NCBI GenBank assembly: GCA_021816465.1 | Contig: JAKAYF010000003.1 | Coordinates: 1-55,018 of the forward strand | Source: Nitrospirota bacterium | GTDB taxonomy: Bacteria > Nitrospirota > Leptospirillia > Leptospirillales > Leptospirillaceae | Direction: 5' to 3' | DNA: 55,018 bases | Shown here: piece by piece, positions 16,170-24,888 of the stretch | How the letters are laid out: every line of letters starts with the position of its first letter | How positions within the stretch are numbered: the first letter of the stretch is position 1 | Program-made: the position numbers and the translations under genes | Notes under the pieces: generated by a model | What the model was told of the DNA's origin: nothing | What the model saw: the letters and a program-made list of their open reading frames with translations, nothing else | The model's database searches: none

Positions 16170-16409
16170 ATGGCAATCGTTCATTGTGCGCGTTGTGGGG
16201 CTGATGCAGAGGGTCTTGAGCAACCCCCCTTTCCGTCAGGATTTGGAAAAGAGGTACAGGAGTCCGTCTGTAAAACGTGCTGGACTGCATGGGAGGATAT
16301 GCGCGTCAAAGTAATCAATGAATATCGACTGAACCTGGGAACGCCAGAGCACAGAAACATGCTTGTCAATATTACCCGGGAGTTTCTAGGTCTCAAAAAA
16401 CCAGAATAA
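16170..16409 (+). CDS. YggX-like Fe(II)-trafficking / oxidative damage protection protein with four Cys
   Basis: 79 aa, AAGGAG 6 nt before the ATG. The C-terminal two thirds fit the YggX family: PFPSGFGKEVQESVCKTCWTAWEDMRVKVINEYRLN and TPEHRNMLVNITREFL parallel the E. coli pattern (PGELGKRI ... AWAQWQ ... INEKKLN ... EHRKLL). YggX protects iron-sulfur enzymes and is linked to labile iron. Unlike the one-Cys enterobacterial protein, this one has two CxxC pairs (Cys6/Cys9 and Cys34/Cys37), which could form a zinc- or iron-binding knuckle. It forms its own short unit, with a convergent terminator behind it. Confidence 0.8.
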   Translation: MAIVHCARCGADAEGLEQPPFPSGFGKEVQESVCKTCWTAWEDMRVKVINEYRLNLGTPEHRNMLVNITREFLGLKKPE

Positions 16410-16440
16410 ACCAACACCAGAAGCCGCCTCAGAACACATC

Positions 16441-16470
16441 AAAAAGCCGGTCATGTACGACCGGCTTTTT
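16441..16470. terminator. Bidirectional rho-independent terminator
   Basis: AAAAAGCCGGTC and GACCGGCTTTTT form a 12-bp inverted repeat around ATGTAC. With A-tracts on one side and T-tracts on the other it can stop both the YggX-like gene (+) and the convergent proline dehydrogenase gene (-), whose stop is 5 nt away. Confidence 0.93.
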
Positions 16471-16474
16471 GATC

Positions 16475-17287
16475 TCAAATCTCTCCAAGCTCCTGAATTA
16501 AAGCGAGATGCTTCCGGGCACCGGGTCCATAAGGAAGCACCAGTGTTACCGGGAATCCCCCTTCGAAGAGCAGAGAGCGAATTTTTTCTTCCCGACGCCC
16601 CAACCACATCTGAAACTCCATCATCCTCGGATGAGCATTCTGGAGCTTCGATGCGCCTTGCAAAATCTCTTCATCATGAGTCGCAAGAGCAAACATGGCG
16701 CCCTCAGAAAACAACCACTCCATATAACTTTGGTATTTTCTCCTGATCTGCGCCGGGTCATCGGTTCCAGGTTCAGTCGATACCGGAAACTTCCCTTTGA
16801 CCAGACGGACTCTCGCCCTTTTGTTCAGGATCGTCTCCAGATCTTTATCTGTTCGATCAAGCCTCGCCTGAAGAGTTATCGACAAATGTGCAAACTTCTT
16901 CCTCAATTCCAGAAACGTATCGAGTGTCTCCCCCACTCTCGGGCCCTCTTCCATATCAATCCAGCAACCGATTGAATACTCTTCCGCTGCAGTGATTGCA
17001 GCGCGGAGATGATCCATCGCATGGTTTCCTGAAGATGGATACCCTGATTGCGACAGGGAAAATGAAATTCCGCCCCGAATCATCGTGAGCCCCATCTGAT
17101 GGGAAAGCTCTTTTATCTCCTGCAGAAAAAGTTCTCCATCCGCCTCGCCATTATCAGAGAGCATCGGCAAAAGAATTGTGCCGATCCCCTCCTTGTTCAA
17201 AAGTTTGGCCCGTTCAAGGGCTTCTTGTCTCGTCTCTCCTGCCAGATAACGTTTTTCCAGGGTATTTGAAGGGGAACTCTCCGACAT
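16475..17287 (-). CDS. Proline dehydrogenase (PRODH, single-domain)
   Basis: 270 aa with the FAD-binding (beta-alpha)8 barrel motifs of proline dehydrogenase: ISFSLSQSGYP (substrate loop), GCWIDMEEG, LSITLQARLDRTDKDL, RVRLVKGKF, ATHDEEI and MEFQMWLG, ending with VLPYG. It oxidises proline to pyrroline-5-carboxylate and feeds electrons to quinone. The length fits the monofunctional class; the P5C dehydrogenase partner is not adjacent. The gene stands alone between a terminator and the SNF2 gene, 35 nt from the latter's stop. Substrate could also be a proline analogue. Confidence 0.87.
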   Translation of the reverse strand: MSESSPSNTLEKRYLAGETRQEALERAKLLNKEGIGTILLPMLSDNGEADGELFLQEIKELSHQMGLTMIRGGISFSLSQSGYPSSGNHAMDHLRAAITAAEEYSIGCWIDMEEGPRVGETLDTFLELRKKFAHLSITLQARLDRTDKDLETILNKRARVRLVKGKFPVSTEPGTDDPAQIRRKYQSYMEWLFSEGAMFALATHDEEILQGASKLQNAHPRMMEFQMWLGRREEKIRSLLFEGGFPVTLVLPYGPGARKHLALIQELGEI

Positions 17288-17322
17288 TTTTTCTCCATAT
17301 TATAAAAAGTGCGTTTTTGATC

Positions 17323-20300
17323 TTAAAAGAGATCTCCCTCGCTTGAAAGCAAAGATTCTATTTCCGCCAAATCCAGCCCCTCAACCAAGTCAAACCTTTC
17401 ATCTGCCATGACTTTTGCAAAAAGGGCAAGTTTTTTTTCTTTGAGCCTTGCCACATGCTCTTCAACAGTTCCTCGTGTAAGGAAACGGTAAACAAAAACA
17501 GTCCTGTTTTGACCGATCCGATGAGCCCTGTCTGTTGCCTGATTTTCGACCTGTGGATTCCACCAGGGATCATAATGAAAAACATAATCCGCATTAGTCA
17601 AGGTCAGCCCGACACCTCCCGCCTTGAGACTTGCCAAAAACAGCCTTGGAGCATCGTCCCCCTGCTTCTGAAAAGAGTCGACCATTTTTTGCCTCTCAAG
17701 AAGTGACGTCCCCCCATCAAGACGGAGGACGGGGACCCGCTCCGACTTGAAATATTCCTCAAATCGATCAAGGACACCCACAAACTGAGAGAAAAGAATC
17801 ACTCCATGGCCATCTTCCAATGCTTCCGAAATTTTTTCTTTTACCGTCTGAAATTTTGCAGGACCACCCATATGGAGGGGAGGAATATCTTTCACCAGCT
17901 CGGGGTGACAGCAGTATCGCCTCAGTGTCATTAAAAGCGAAAACACCCCAAGGCGATAAGCTCCTGCGTTGACCTGCTTCAGGCTATCCCGTCCTTGATC
18001 CTTGAGTTTTCTGTACTGATGGCGCTCTTCCGGCGTTGGATCTATCCAGTAATCAATGATGACTTTTTCCGGCAGGTCTTTTAAAACATTTTCTTTCGTT
18101 CGCCTCAGGATCAGTGGAGAGATCAATGAACGAAGAAGATTGACCCCGTCTACACCCAATGCCCCGGAACCTCCATTCTGGACAAATATTCTTTCAAACC
18201 GACGCCTGCTCCCCAGAAGTCCTGGCATGACAAAAGCAAAGATCGACCAAAGGTCTACCAGATGATTTTCAACCGGTGTGCCTGATAAAGCAAGCTTAAA
18301 AGAAGACTTCAGGGAAAACATCGCGGTCGCAATCCCGGAGGCCGGGTTTTTCATGATCTGGGCTTCGTCCGCGATGATTGAGTGAAAACGAACCTTAGAG
18401 ATTTCATCCAGATCATTTCTGACTGTCCCATAGGTAGAAAGAATAACGTCGGCCATTAAAGCCCTGCTCCAGCGCTCCCGTCTTAACGGACCATGATGAA
18501 TCGCAGAGGTCAGGGTCGGAGCATGTTTGGAAATTTCTTTCTCCCAGTTAAAAAGAAGAGTTGCGGGAAGAACGACCAGAGATGGAGGAAGTTTCTCCCC
18601 CTGTTTTTTGGCCTGTTCAACCTCAAGAACAAGCTCAGCGAGAACCGTTAGTGTTTTTCCAAGCCCCATCTCATCGGCAAGAATCCCTCCCAACCCTGAC
18701 AATCGGAGAGAATGTATCCACGCTGCTCCTTCCCTTTGATAATCCCTGAGAGGAACCTTGATTGACCTGTCCAGAACAAAAGATTCTTCGCTTGACAGAT
18801 CTGAAGTCTGAAAGGGCGTTAAATGACCCGAAAGGTCATCATCTATCTGAAAGGGAAGGTCAGGACGGCTTTTGAGCAAGATGGATCCGTAATACTGGCT
18901 GATGACTGCCCGACCTTCCTGATCCGTTTCCAGAAGCACTGAAAGGTCTTGGATTTTCTGATGAAGTTCGAGATCCATCAAAACAGAAAAGTTGTCAGAA
19001 AGATGGTAAACAGAATCCCCCATCTCCCCCGGCAGATGTGGCATATCCCAGATCCGGTCCTTCGCCTTTAAAACACAATGAACAGAAATGGGATTATTGA
19101 GCCCATGATCTAATTGGGACACAGATCCAGCCGGGGATAAAATGGCAAGAAGTTCCACATCTCCTGAGTACAAGAGATGTTCGGATGATTCGATTTGCCC
19201 GACAGAAAATCCCGACCTCTTAAGGGCAGGTAATATTTTCTGATAAAAAATGCTCCTGTCTTCTTTCGCAAAAGATATCCATGGCTCCGTTGAACCCCGC
19301 CCAATCGTTTTTTCCAGGATATTCCGGCAGAAAAGCTCTTTCTGCCGATCCCTGTGAATCAGACAGATCTGGTCCGGGAATCTGGCATCATCGCTCCACA
19401 AAACATCTCCGAATGCAAGTCGCTGTGGACCAAATAATGCGACACTCTTTCCTCCAGATCGAAGATAAGGAAAAATATTGACCCCTTTTCGATGGAAATC
19501 CCGGATATCGACACAAGCTTCCCACTTTTCTCCATCTAAAGTTACCGGAGGATAAGAATATCCTTCCAAGCAGAAAGACAAACACTGTTCCGAAGTTAAG
19601 AATCGGGATCGATGCAAAAGATCCTCCGGGTGAAGATAAAAAGATTCCTTCAGAAAAGAGGACAACTGCTCAGGAAGTCTTTCATTGACAAAAAACAGGG
19701 TATTTCCCGGCAACAAAATACAGGACAAGGGGCCCAACAAAAAAAACTTGACCGACGAAGATGGATAGCTCTTCCCGGAGACCACCCATGAAGCATCAAG
19801 GCTGATTGTTCTGCTATCCGGATCCGGGATCCACCTCCCCATCCATTTAAAGATGCCCACCGCAAATGTAAGGGGAGAGCACAGACCTCCATGGTTTATT
19901 TCGAGAAGAAATAGATTTTCCGTTAAGAGGCGTTTTAAAGACTCAACGGATTTTGGACGATAAAGATTGACCTGGCGACCGATGACGGAGATGACCTTGT
20001 CAATTTGAAAGCATAGCTCCAGCTCCAGGAAAAACTTGCCGTCAGATCGATAAGAATACCCTGGCAGGCGGCTACGAAGACTGAAAACTCTCGTCGTTTC
20101 GAGATCAATGGGTACATGATTGCGATCTACCAGAATAAAGCCTCTGTCACCCTGTTCTTCATACCATAACAACCTGTCAGGGATTTGCACCCGTGGTTCC
20201 GATGCTAAAAACTCTGGCTCGCCAGCATGATTTTTAGAAGAAGTATGATTGAACCGGTCGAAAATTTGGTTTTTTAAAGGTTTTCCAGGGGGAAAAGGGC

Positions 20301-20607
20301 ATTGATCACTTTCAAGGCAATAGGCAATAGCTGAAATAACATGAGAACAGGCTACAGATAATTCTGAGTAGATTTCAGGAGAACAGGATGAGCAGGATAT
20401 TTCCCGATACGAATTTTTATCTCCCAGATAGACTGCTATCTGACGACTATCCCTTGTACCATATAACACCTTAACCCATAAAGGAGAATGAGATGTCTTG
20501 ACTTCTTCGAGCGTCGCATCTTTCTGAAAAGAAAGCGCACTCGAGAAAAGCAGGGAGCCTACTTGGGTTCTTAATTCGGATAACGTTTTCGGCCAAGTCG
20601 ACTTCAT
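17323..20607 (-). CDS. SNF2/RapA-family helicase with SWIM-type zinc motif
   Basis: 1,094 aa. Near the N-terminus CSSCSPEIYSELSVACSHV fits a SWIM-like zinc finger (C..C ... CxH). A long middle region (about 150-600) is the bacterial SNF2-associated segment. The motor has all helicase motifs: ILADEMGLGKT (motif I, about 642), IIADEAQ (motif II, about 746), LALSGTPVENHLVDLW (III), VILFSQFVGVLDRFEEYF (IV), SLKAGGVGLTLTNADYVFHY (V) and ATDRAHRIGQ (VI, about 1029). Such proteins are ATP-driven DNA translocases that remodel protein-DNA complexes; the specific target in bacteria is unknown. It lies downstream of lexA and the small membrane gene in the same direction (80-nt gap), so SOS coregulation is conceivable but unproven. 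Confidence 0.9.
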   Translation of the reverse strand: MKSTWPKTLSELRTQVGSLLFSSALSFQKDATLEEVKTSHSPLWVKVLYGTRDSRQIAVYLGDKNSYREISCSSCSPEIYSELSVACSHVISAIAYCLESDQCPFPPGKPLKNQIFDRFNHTSSKNHAGEPEFLASEPRVQIPDRLLWYEEQGDRGFILVDRNHVPIDLETTRVFSLRSRLPGYSYRSDGKFFLELELCFQIDKVISVIGRQVNLYRPKSVESLKRLLTENLFLLEINHGGLCSPLTFAVGIFKWMGRWIPDPDSRTISLDASWVVSGKSYPSSSVKFFLLGPLSCILLPGNTLFFVNERLPEQLSSFLKESFYLHPEDLLHRSRFLTSEQCLSFCLEGYSYPPVTLDGEKWEACVDIRDFHRKGVNIFPYLRSGGKSVALFGPQRLAFGDVLWSDDARFPDQICLIHRDRQKELFCRNILEKTIGRGSTEPWISFAKEDRSIFYQKILPALKRSGFSVGQIESSEHLLYSGDVELLAILSPAGSVSQLDHGLNNPISVHCVLKAKDRIWDMPHLPGEMGDSVYHLSDNFSVLMDLELHQKIQDLSVLLETDQEGRAVISQYYGSILLKSRPDLPFQIDDDLSGHLTPFQTSDLSSEESFVLDRSIKVPLRDYQREGAAWIHSLRLSGLGGILADEMGLGKTLTVLAELVLEVEQAKKQGEKLPPSLVVLPATLLFNWEKEISKHAPTLTSAIHHGPLRRERWSRALMADVILSTYGTVRNDLDEISKVRFHSIIADEAQIMKNPASGIATAMFSLKSSFKLALSGTPVENHLVDLWSIFAFVMPGLLGSRRRFERIFVQNGGSGALGVDGVNLLRSLISPLILRRTKENVLKDLPEKVIIDYWIDPTPEERHQYRKLKDQGRDSLKQVNAGAYRLGVFSLLMTLRRYCCHPELVKDIPPLHMGGPAKFQTVKEKISEALEDGHGVILFSQFVGVLDRFEEYFKSERVPVLRLDGGTSLLERQKMVDSFQKQGDDAPRLFLASLKAGGVGLTLTNADYVFHYDPWWNPQVENQATDRAHRIGQNRTVFVYRFLTRGTVEEHVARLKEKKLALFAKVMADERFDLVEGLDLAEIESLLSSEGDLF

Positions 20608-20686
20608 CTCTGTCCTGTGAGCAAAAGAGGGAAAAACATTCTGTCGTGGAATGAGCCGAGGTCAAAAAAGAGGAATAAATAGATAT

Positions 20687-21148
20687 TTATAGAGTACTTC
20701 CAAGCTCTTTGATCAAAAGAAGAGCCGAAAAAAGCAGGGCAAGCACCAGTGCTCCTCCAATAATCAGGAAAGCTCTTCTCTTGTCCAGTTCATGCGCATC
20801 ATGCGAAACTTTTTTAAAATGACCTGAGATGTTGGTTCGGCCCATAAGAGCATCAACAACGCAAAAAGAAAGGAAGCTCTGGAGGAATGTCAATGCCGTG
20901 ATAAAAGAAAGTATGATCAGTCCAGTTGTAAAAAGAAAAGGGTGATTGAGGACTGAAGGCCATTGCTCATTGTAGATAATGACAGCAACAAATCCTAAAA
21001 AAGCCACACCCCCCCTCAATGCCCTGCCTTTAGGGCTAATGTTTCGAATGCCAGGGCAATATTTTTTCGAATCAGGCCCAAGATCATCCAGGGATGTGGG
21101 TATTTCAGAGTCGTCATCACCATTTGGAGTGTTCTTCTCAGAAACCAT
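20687..21148 (-). CDS. Small membrane protein of unknown function
   Basis: 153 aa, not recognised. An acidic soluble N-terminus (about 30 residues) is followed by CPGIRNISPKGRALRGG and three membrane segments: about 46-64, 70-98 (the FLFTTGLIILSFITALTFLQ run) and 126-146. The start ATG overlaps the lexA stop by 11 nt, so its translation is coupled to lexA. Three membrane helices with a conserved-looking Cys-Pro-Gly loop before the first helix are all that can be said. Coexpression with lexA suggests a link to stress, but nothing in the protein proves it. Confidence 0.65.
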   Translation of the reverse strand: MVSEKNTPNGDDDSEIPTSLDDLGPDSKKYCPGIRNISPKGRALRGGVAFLGFVAVIIYNEQWPSVLNHPFLFTTGLIILSFITALTFLQSFLSFCVVDALMGRTNISGHFKKVSHDAHELDKRRAFLIIGGALVLALLFSALLLIKELGSTL

Positions 21149-21830
21149 TGGACCGACCGCCTGTTCGCGCTATGGACCTGAATAGACCGATCATTCTTCC
21201 TTGAACCAGTCCTGACTCATCTTCCGGCAACACGATTCGATCAGGATAGGCTGGATTTGCTGCCCTTAGAATAAGCCTGCCCTTATCGTGGATATACGTT
21301 TTTAACGTCATCTCCCCCTGAATTTGCGCAACAATAATATCACCATTAGACACTGTCTCACATTTTTTTATGAATGCAAGATCCCCTTCATGAATCCCGA
21401 CCCCGGTCATGCTATCGCCAATAACGCTTAATACATAATCCGGTTTTTCCGAAAGAAACGAAGCTGGAATGGTGATTTTCCCGTCAGAGAGCAAATCTGA
21501 CCCGGTTGCTACACCGGCACGAATACGCCCGATTCTGGGTACGGTAAGCCATTCAGGAGAAGCATATTCATCCTGAAAAGACGATGCTTTAGGTGTTAGA
21601 CGTATACCTCGCGCTTTCCCCGGAATCTTTTGTATGTAGCCTTTTTTTTCAAGGGCCTCAAGATGGGTTCCAGCACTCTTAGGGTAAGGAATCCCCAAAT
21701 GATTCGCGATTTCGGTAATGGTGGGAGGAGAAGAGTTCTCTCTCATCCATGAAAGGATAAAACGGAGAACCTCCTCCTGTCGCTCAGTTAATGGTTTGGT
21801 TTTTTTTAACTTTTCACCATCTAGTATCAT
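21138..21830 (-). CDS. lexA: LexA repressor
   Basis: SOS-response repressor and self-cleaving protease. Residues 13-80 hold the winged helix-turn-helix (LTERQEEVLRFIL, TITEIANHLGI, LEALEKKGYI). The cleavage site is Ala105-Gly106 in RIRAGVATG; the catalytic dyad is Ser140 (VIGDSMTGVG) and Lys177 (MTLKTYI). 230 aa is slightly long, from a variable linker. Preceded by AAGGGGA. It starts only 12 nt after the nuoN stop, so it may be read through from the complex I operon; no CTGT-N8-ACAG type SOS box was found just upstream. The recognition sequence in this lineage may differ. Confidence 0.95.
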   Translation of the reverse strand: MILDGEKLKKTKPLTERQEEVLRFILSWMRENSSPPTITEIANHLGIPYPKSAGTHLEALEKKGYIQKIPGKARGIRLTPKASSFQDEYASPEWLTVPRIGRIRAGVATGSDLLSDGKITIPASFLSEKPDYVLSVIGDSMTGVGIHEGDLAFIKKCETVSNGDIIVAQIQGEMTLKTYIHDKGRLILRAANPAYPDRIVLPEDESGLVQGRMIGLFRSIARTGGRSNGF

Positions 21831-21841
21831 CAGGGTCCCCT

Positions 21842-23287
21842 TTAGGGGATAAAAATCGCAAGAGAAGACTTGATGTACTCAACAAATGGAGTTGGGTAGA
21901 CCCCCAGAAAAACCGTCATACCTGCTGTCAGAAGGAGGCCAAGCCTGCCCAATGAGGATGATTTGAATTCGACGGCGCTCTCCGGATCCTTCATATACAT
22001 TAGCATGACTATTCGAAGGTAGTAAAAAGCTCCGATTGCGGCAAAAATGATACCGACAACGGCAAGCCATGCATAGCCAGCATGAATGACCGCAAAAAAG
22101 ACATAGAATTTTGCAAGGAAGCCTCCAAAAGGAGGTATCCCCGCCAAGGAAAACATAAACACCAACATAGCAAATGCCGCAACAGGATGTCTTTTATGAA
22201 GACCTACAAGGTCTGATATTTCCTCACCCTCTTCCCCGGATTTTCTCAGCATGAGAACAATACCAAAAGCACCCAGTGTCATGAACATATAGACAAAGAG
22301 ATAAAACATGAGGGCAAAAAGAGACTCCCTGTTTGGTTGCAAAAGAGCCATGGAGGCATAACCGGCGTGGCCAATAGAAGAGTACGCCAGCATTCTTTTA
22401 ATATTGGTTTGCCGAAGTGCAACGAGATTCCCCACAAGCATAGAAAGGATTGAAAGGATAACAATCAGGATATTCCAGTCAATTTTATCAGCAGAAAAAG
22501 AAACCCAGAAGACTCGAAGAAAGACTCCGAATGCGGCAATTTTTGAAGCAGTGGACATAAATCCGGTAACAACGGTAGGAGCCCCTTCATAGACATCCGG
22601 AGTCCACATATGAAAGGGTGCAGCAGATATCTTGAAGGCAAACCCAACGAGAGTCAGGACAATCCCAAGGAGGATCATCGGCTTTAAAGAACCCGGATTG
22701 GCAACAAAAGCAGCGATGCCGGAGATAGTCTCGGTGCCAGTTGCACCATAGAGGAAGGAAATGCCAAAGAGGAAGATGGCCGCAGAAAATGCCCCAAGAA
22801 GAAAATATTTGAAAGAAGCCTCAACAGATCGATGAGATCCACGCTTGAGTCCCACCATAACATAGAAGCAAAGGCTCATGAGCTCAATGCCAAGGAACAA
22901 AGTAATCAGGTCCCCCGCCGAAACCATAACCATCATGCCGACGGTGGAAAAAAGAATGAATGCGTAGTATTCCCCGATATGAATATCTTCACGATCAAGA
23001 TATGGCAAGGAAAACAGGATCGTAATAATGGCGGCAATATATATGATCATCTTGAAGAAGTTTGAAAAAGGATCAATGATATAAAGCCCCTGATATAGCG
23101 GTAGTCCCTTCCCATTAAGCCCGTACGACGCAATCATCGCAAACAGAAGGGATGCAATCGTAAAATAGGCGAGCCAGGAGCGTTTTTCGCTGGGGATCAT
23201 TGTGTCAAGGATTAGTATCACACACCCAAAAAACGTCAGATAAATTTCTGGCATCGTCCCAAGAATATTTACCAGAGAAAAAGACAT
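21842..23287 (-). CDS. nuoN: NADH-quinone oxidoreductase subunit N
   Basis: Antiporter-like proton-pumping subunit of complex I; 481 aa and about 14 membrane helices. Readable family segments: FFGCVILILDTMIPSEKRSW, LFLGIELMSLCFYVMVG (key Glu in the fifth helix), FKISAAPFHMWTPDVYEGAP (key Lys) and RMLAYSSIGHAGYA. Last nuo gene of the operon, 57 nt after nuoM. Confidence 0.96.
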   Translation of the reverse strand: MSFSLVNILGTMPEIYLTFFGCVILILDTMIPSEKRSWLAYFTIASLLFAMIASYGLNGKGLPLYQGLYIIDPFSNFFKMIIYIAAIITILFSLPYLDREDIHIGEYYAFILFSTVGMMVMVSAGDLITLFLGIELMSLCFYVMVGLKRGSHRSVEASFKYFLLGAFSAAIFLFGISFLYGATGTETISGIAAFVANPGSLKPMILLGIVLTLVGFAFKISAAPFHMWTPDVYEGAPTVVTGFMSTASKIAAFGVFLRVFWVSFSADKIDWNILIVILSILSMLVGNLVALRQTNIKRMLAYSSIGHAGYASMALLQPNRESLFALMFYLFVYMFMTLGAFGIVLMLRKSGEEGEEISDLVGLHKRHPVAAFAMLVFMFSLAGIPPFGGFLAKFYVFFAVIHAGYAWLAVVGIIFAAIGAFYYLRIVMLMYMKDPESAVEFKSSSLGRLGLLLTAGMTVFLGVYPTPFVEYIKSSLAIFIP

Positions 23288-23344
23288 TAGACCCCCTCAA
23301 TCAATTTCCTTTAATCAGCACCAGACAAAAATCATTAAACCTGT

Positions 23345-24859
23345 TTAAAAACCACCCGAAAGACTTGCGAGAGGCGAAGCGGAACTTACCTGTCCAAGGA
23401 GATGAGTTACACTAACATGCAGCATTGATAGCAAGGCGTTCGGCTGGACTCCAAGCCATACAACAATCACAAGGAGAGGAAGCAATGAAGCCCATTCGTA
23501 TCGATTCATATCTGGCAATGCCCAGGAACGGGGTTCGTACTTGCCCCAAACAACTTTTGAAAGGAGGTAAAGCATATACAACGCTGCCAAAATAATTCCG
23601 ATTGCAGCAATAACACCGACTGCCGCATTTGCCCTGAAAGCACCAAGAAGAACCAGGAACTCCCCAACAAAAGAATTCAGACCAGGAAGTCCAAGGGATG
23701 AAAGAGAAAAGATGACCAGCATAGTGGAAAAAACTGGCATGACCTTTGCGATCCCACCATAGTCAGAAAGAAGTCTTGAGTGCGTTCTGTCATAGAGAAC
23801 CCCTACACAGAGAAAGAGTGCGCCTGTAGTCACACCATGATTGATCATCTGAAGGATTGCGCCTTCCACTCCCTGAGCATTGAAGACAAAGATTCCCAAT
23901 GTGACAAATCCCATATGACTCACCGAAGAATAAGCAATCAGCTTTTTCATATCTTCCTGGGCGAGTGCCATCATTGCTCCCCAAATAATTCCAATGAGGG
24001 ATAGCGCAAAAATGAAACCAGTGAAAAAGACTGAAGCTTTTGGAAACATCGGCAAGGAAAAGCGGATAAAACCGTATGCACCCATTTTCAGCATGACTGA
24101 TGCAAGGATGACCGATCCAGCCGTGGGAGCTTCAACATGGGCATCTGGCAACCATGTATGAAAAGGGAACATCGGAACCTTTACCGCAAATGCAAGGAAT
24201 AGGGCCACAAAAGCAAAATCCTGGAAAATGGGGGAATAATGCTGCCCCATCAGGGAAACAATATTGAAGGTATGGCCACCTTCGAAGTAGAGAGAAATGA
24301 TCGCCAGAAGCAGAAAGAGGGAACCTGCCAGAGTGTATAAAAAGAACTTGATGGTGGCATAGATTCGGTTAGGTCCACCCCAGACACCGATGATCAGGAA
24401 CATCGGAATCAGCATGGCTTCCCAGAAAACATAGAAAAGAATAAAGTCCATGGCTGCAAAAACCCCGATCATCGCACCTTCGAGGACCAGGATTGCAATC
24501 ATGAATTCAGTGACACGTTTATTGATTCCGACCCAACTTGTAAAAATGCACATCGGCATCAATAAGGTCGTCATAATGATAAGAACGAGACTGATACCAT
24601 CAATGCCAAGGGTGTAATGAATATTTGCGAAAGGGATCCAAAGATGATCCTCAGCAAACTGCATCTGGAACGTTCCCGGATTGCCCCCGATCAGAAGAGT
24701 CAGGGAGGCAATAAACTCAATAACCGTAATTCCGACTGCAACCCACTTTACCGTTGTATCAGAATTTTTCATTTTCATAAAAGGAAGTAAAAAAATCCCC
24801 CCGACAATAGGGAAAAAGATCAAGAAAGTCAGAATCGGGATCGAGAGAAAGGTCATCAT
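23345..24859 (-). CDS. nuoM: NADH-quinone oxidoreductase subunit M
   Basis: Antiporter-like subunit of the complex I membrane arm; 504 aa, about 14 helices. Motifs: LGIDGISLVLIIMT, FYVFWEAMLIPMFLIIGVWGG (key Glu), FLAFAVKVPMFPFHTWLPDAHVEAPT (key Lys), MKKLIAYSSVSHMGFV. Lies between nuoL and nuoN with a 29-nt gap to nuoL. Full length. Confidence 0.97.
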   Translation of the reverse strand: MMTFLSIPILTFLIFFPIVGGIFLLPFMKMKNSDTTVKWVAVGITVIEFIASLTLLIGGNPGTFQMQFAEDHLWIPFANIHYTLGIDGISLVLIIMTTLLMPMCIFTSWVGINKRVTEFMIAILVLEGAMIGVFAAMDFILFYVFWEAMLIPMFLIIGVWGGPNRIYATIKFFLYTLAGSLFLLLAIISLYFEGGHTFNIVSLMGQHYSPIFQDFAFVALFLAFAVKVPMFPFHTWLPDAHVEAPTAGSVILASVMLKMGAYGFIRFSLPMFPKASVFFTGFIFALSLIGIIWGAMMALAQEDMKKLIAYSSVSHMGFVTLGIFVFNAQGVEGAILQMINHGVTTGALFLCVGVLYDRTHSRLLSDYGGIAKVMPVFSTMLVIFSLSSLGLPGLNSFVGEFLVLLGAFRANAAVGVIAAIGIILAALYMLYLLSKVVWGKYEPRSWALPDMNRYEWASLLPLLVIVVWLGVQPNALLSMLHVSVTHLLGQVSSASPLASLSGGF

Positions 24860-24888
24860 GTTCCTCGGTTCAGGGTTAATTCACTCAA

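Noticed and set aside
21831-21900. SOS box next to lexA
   Set aside because: No CTGT-N8-ACAG or close variant was seen in the short gap; the recognition sequence of this lineage is unknown, so absence is not informative.
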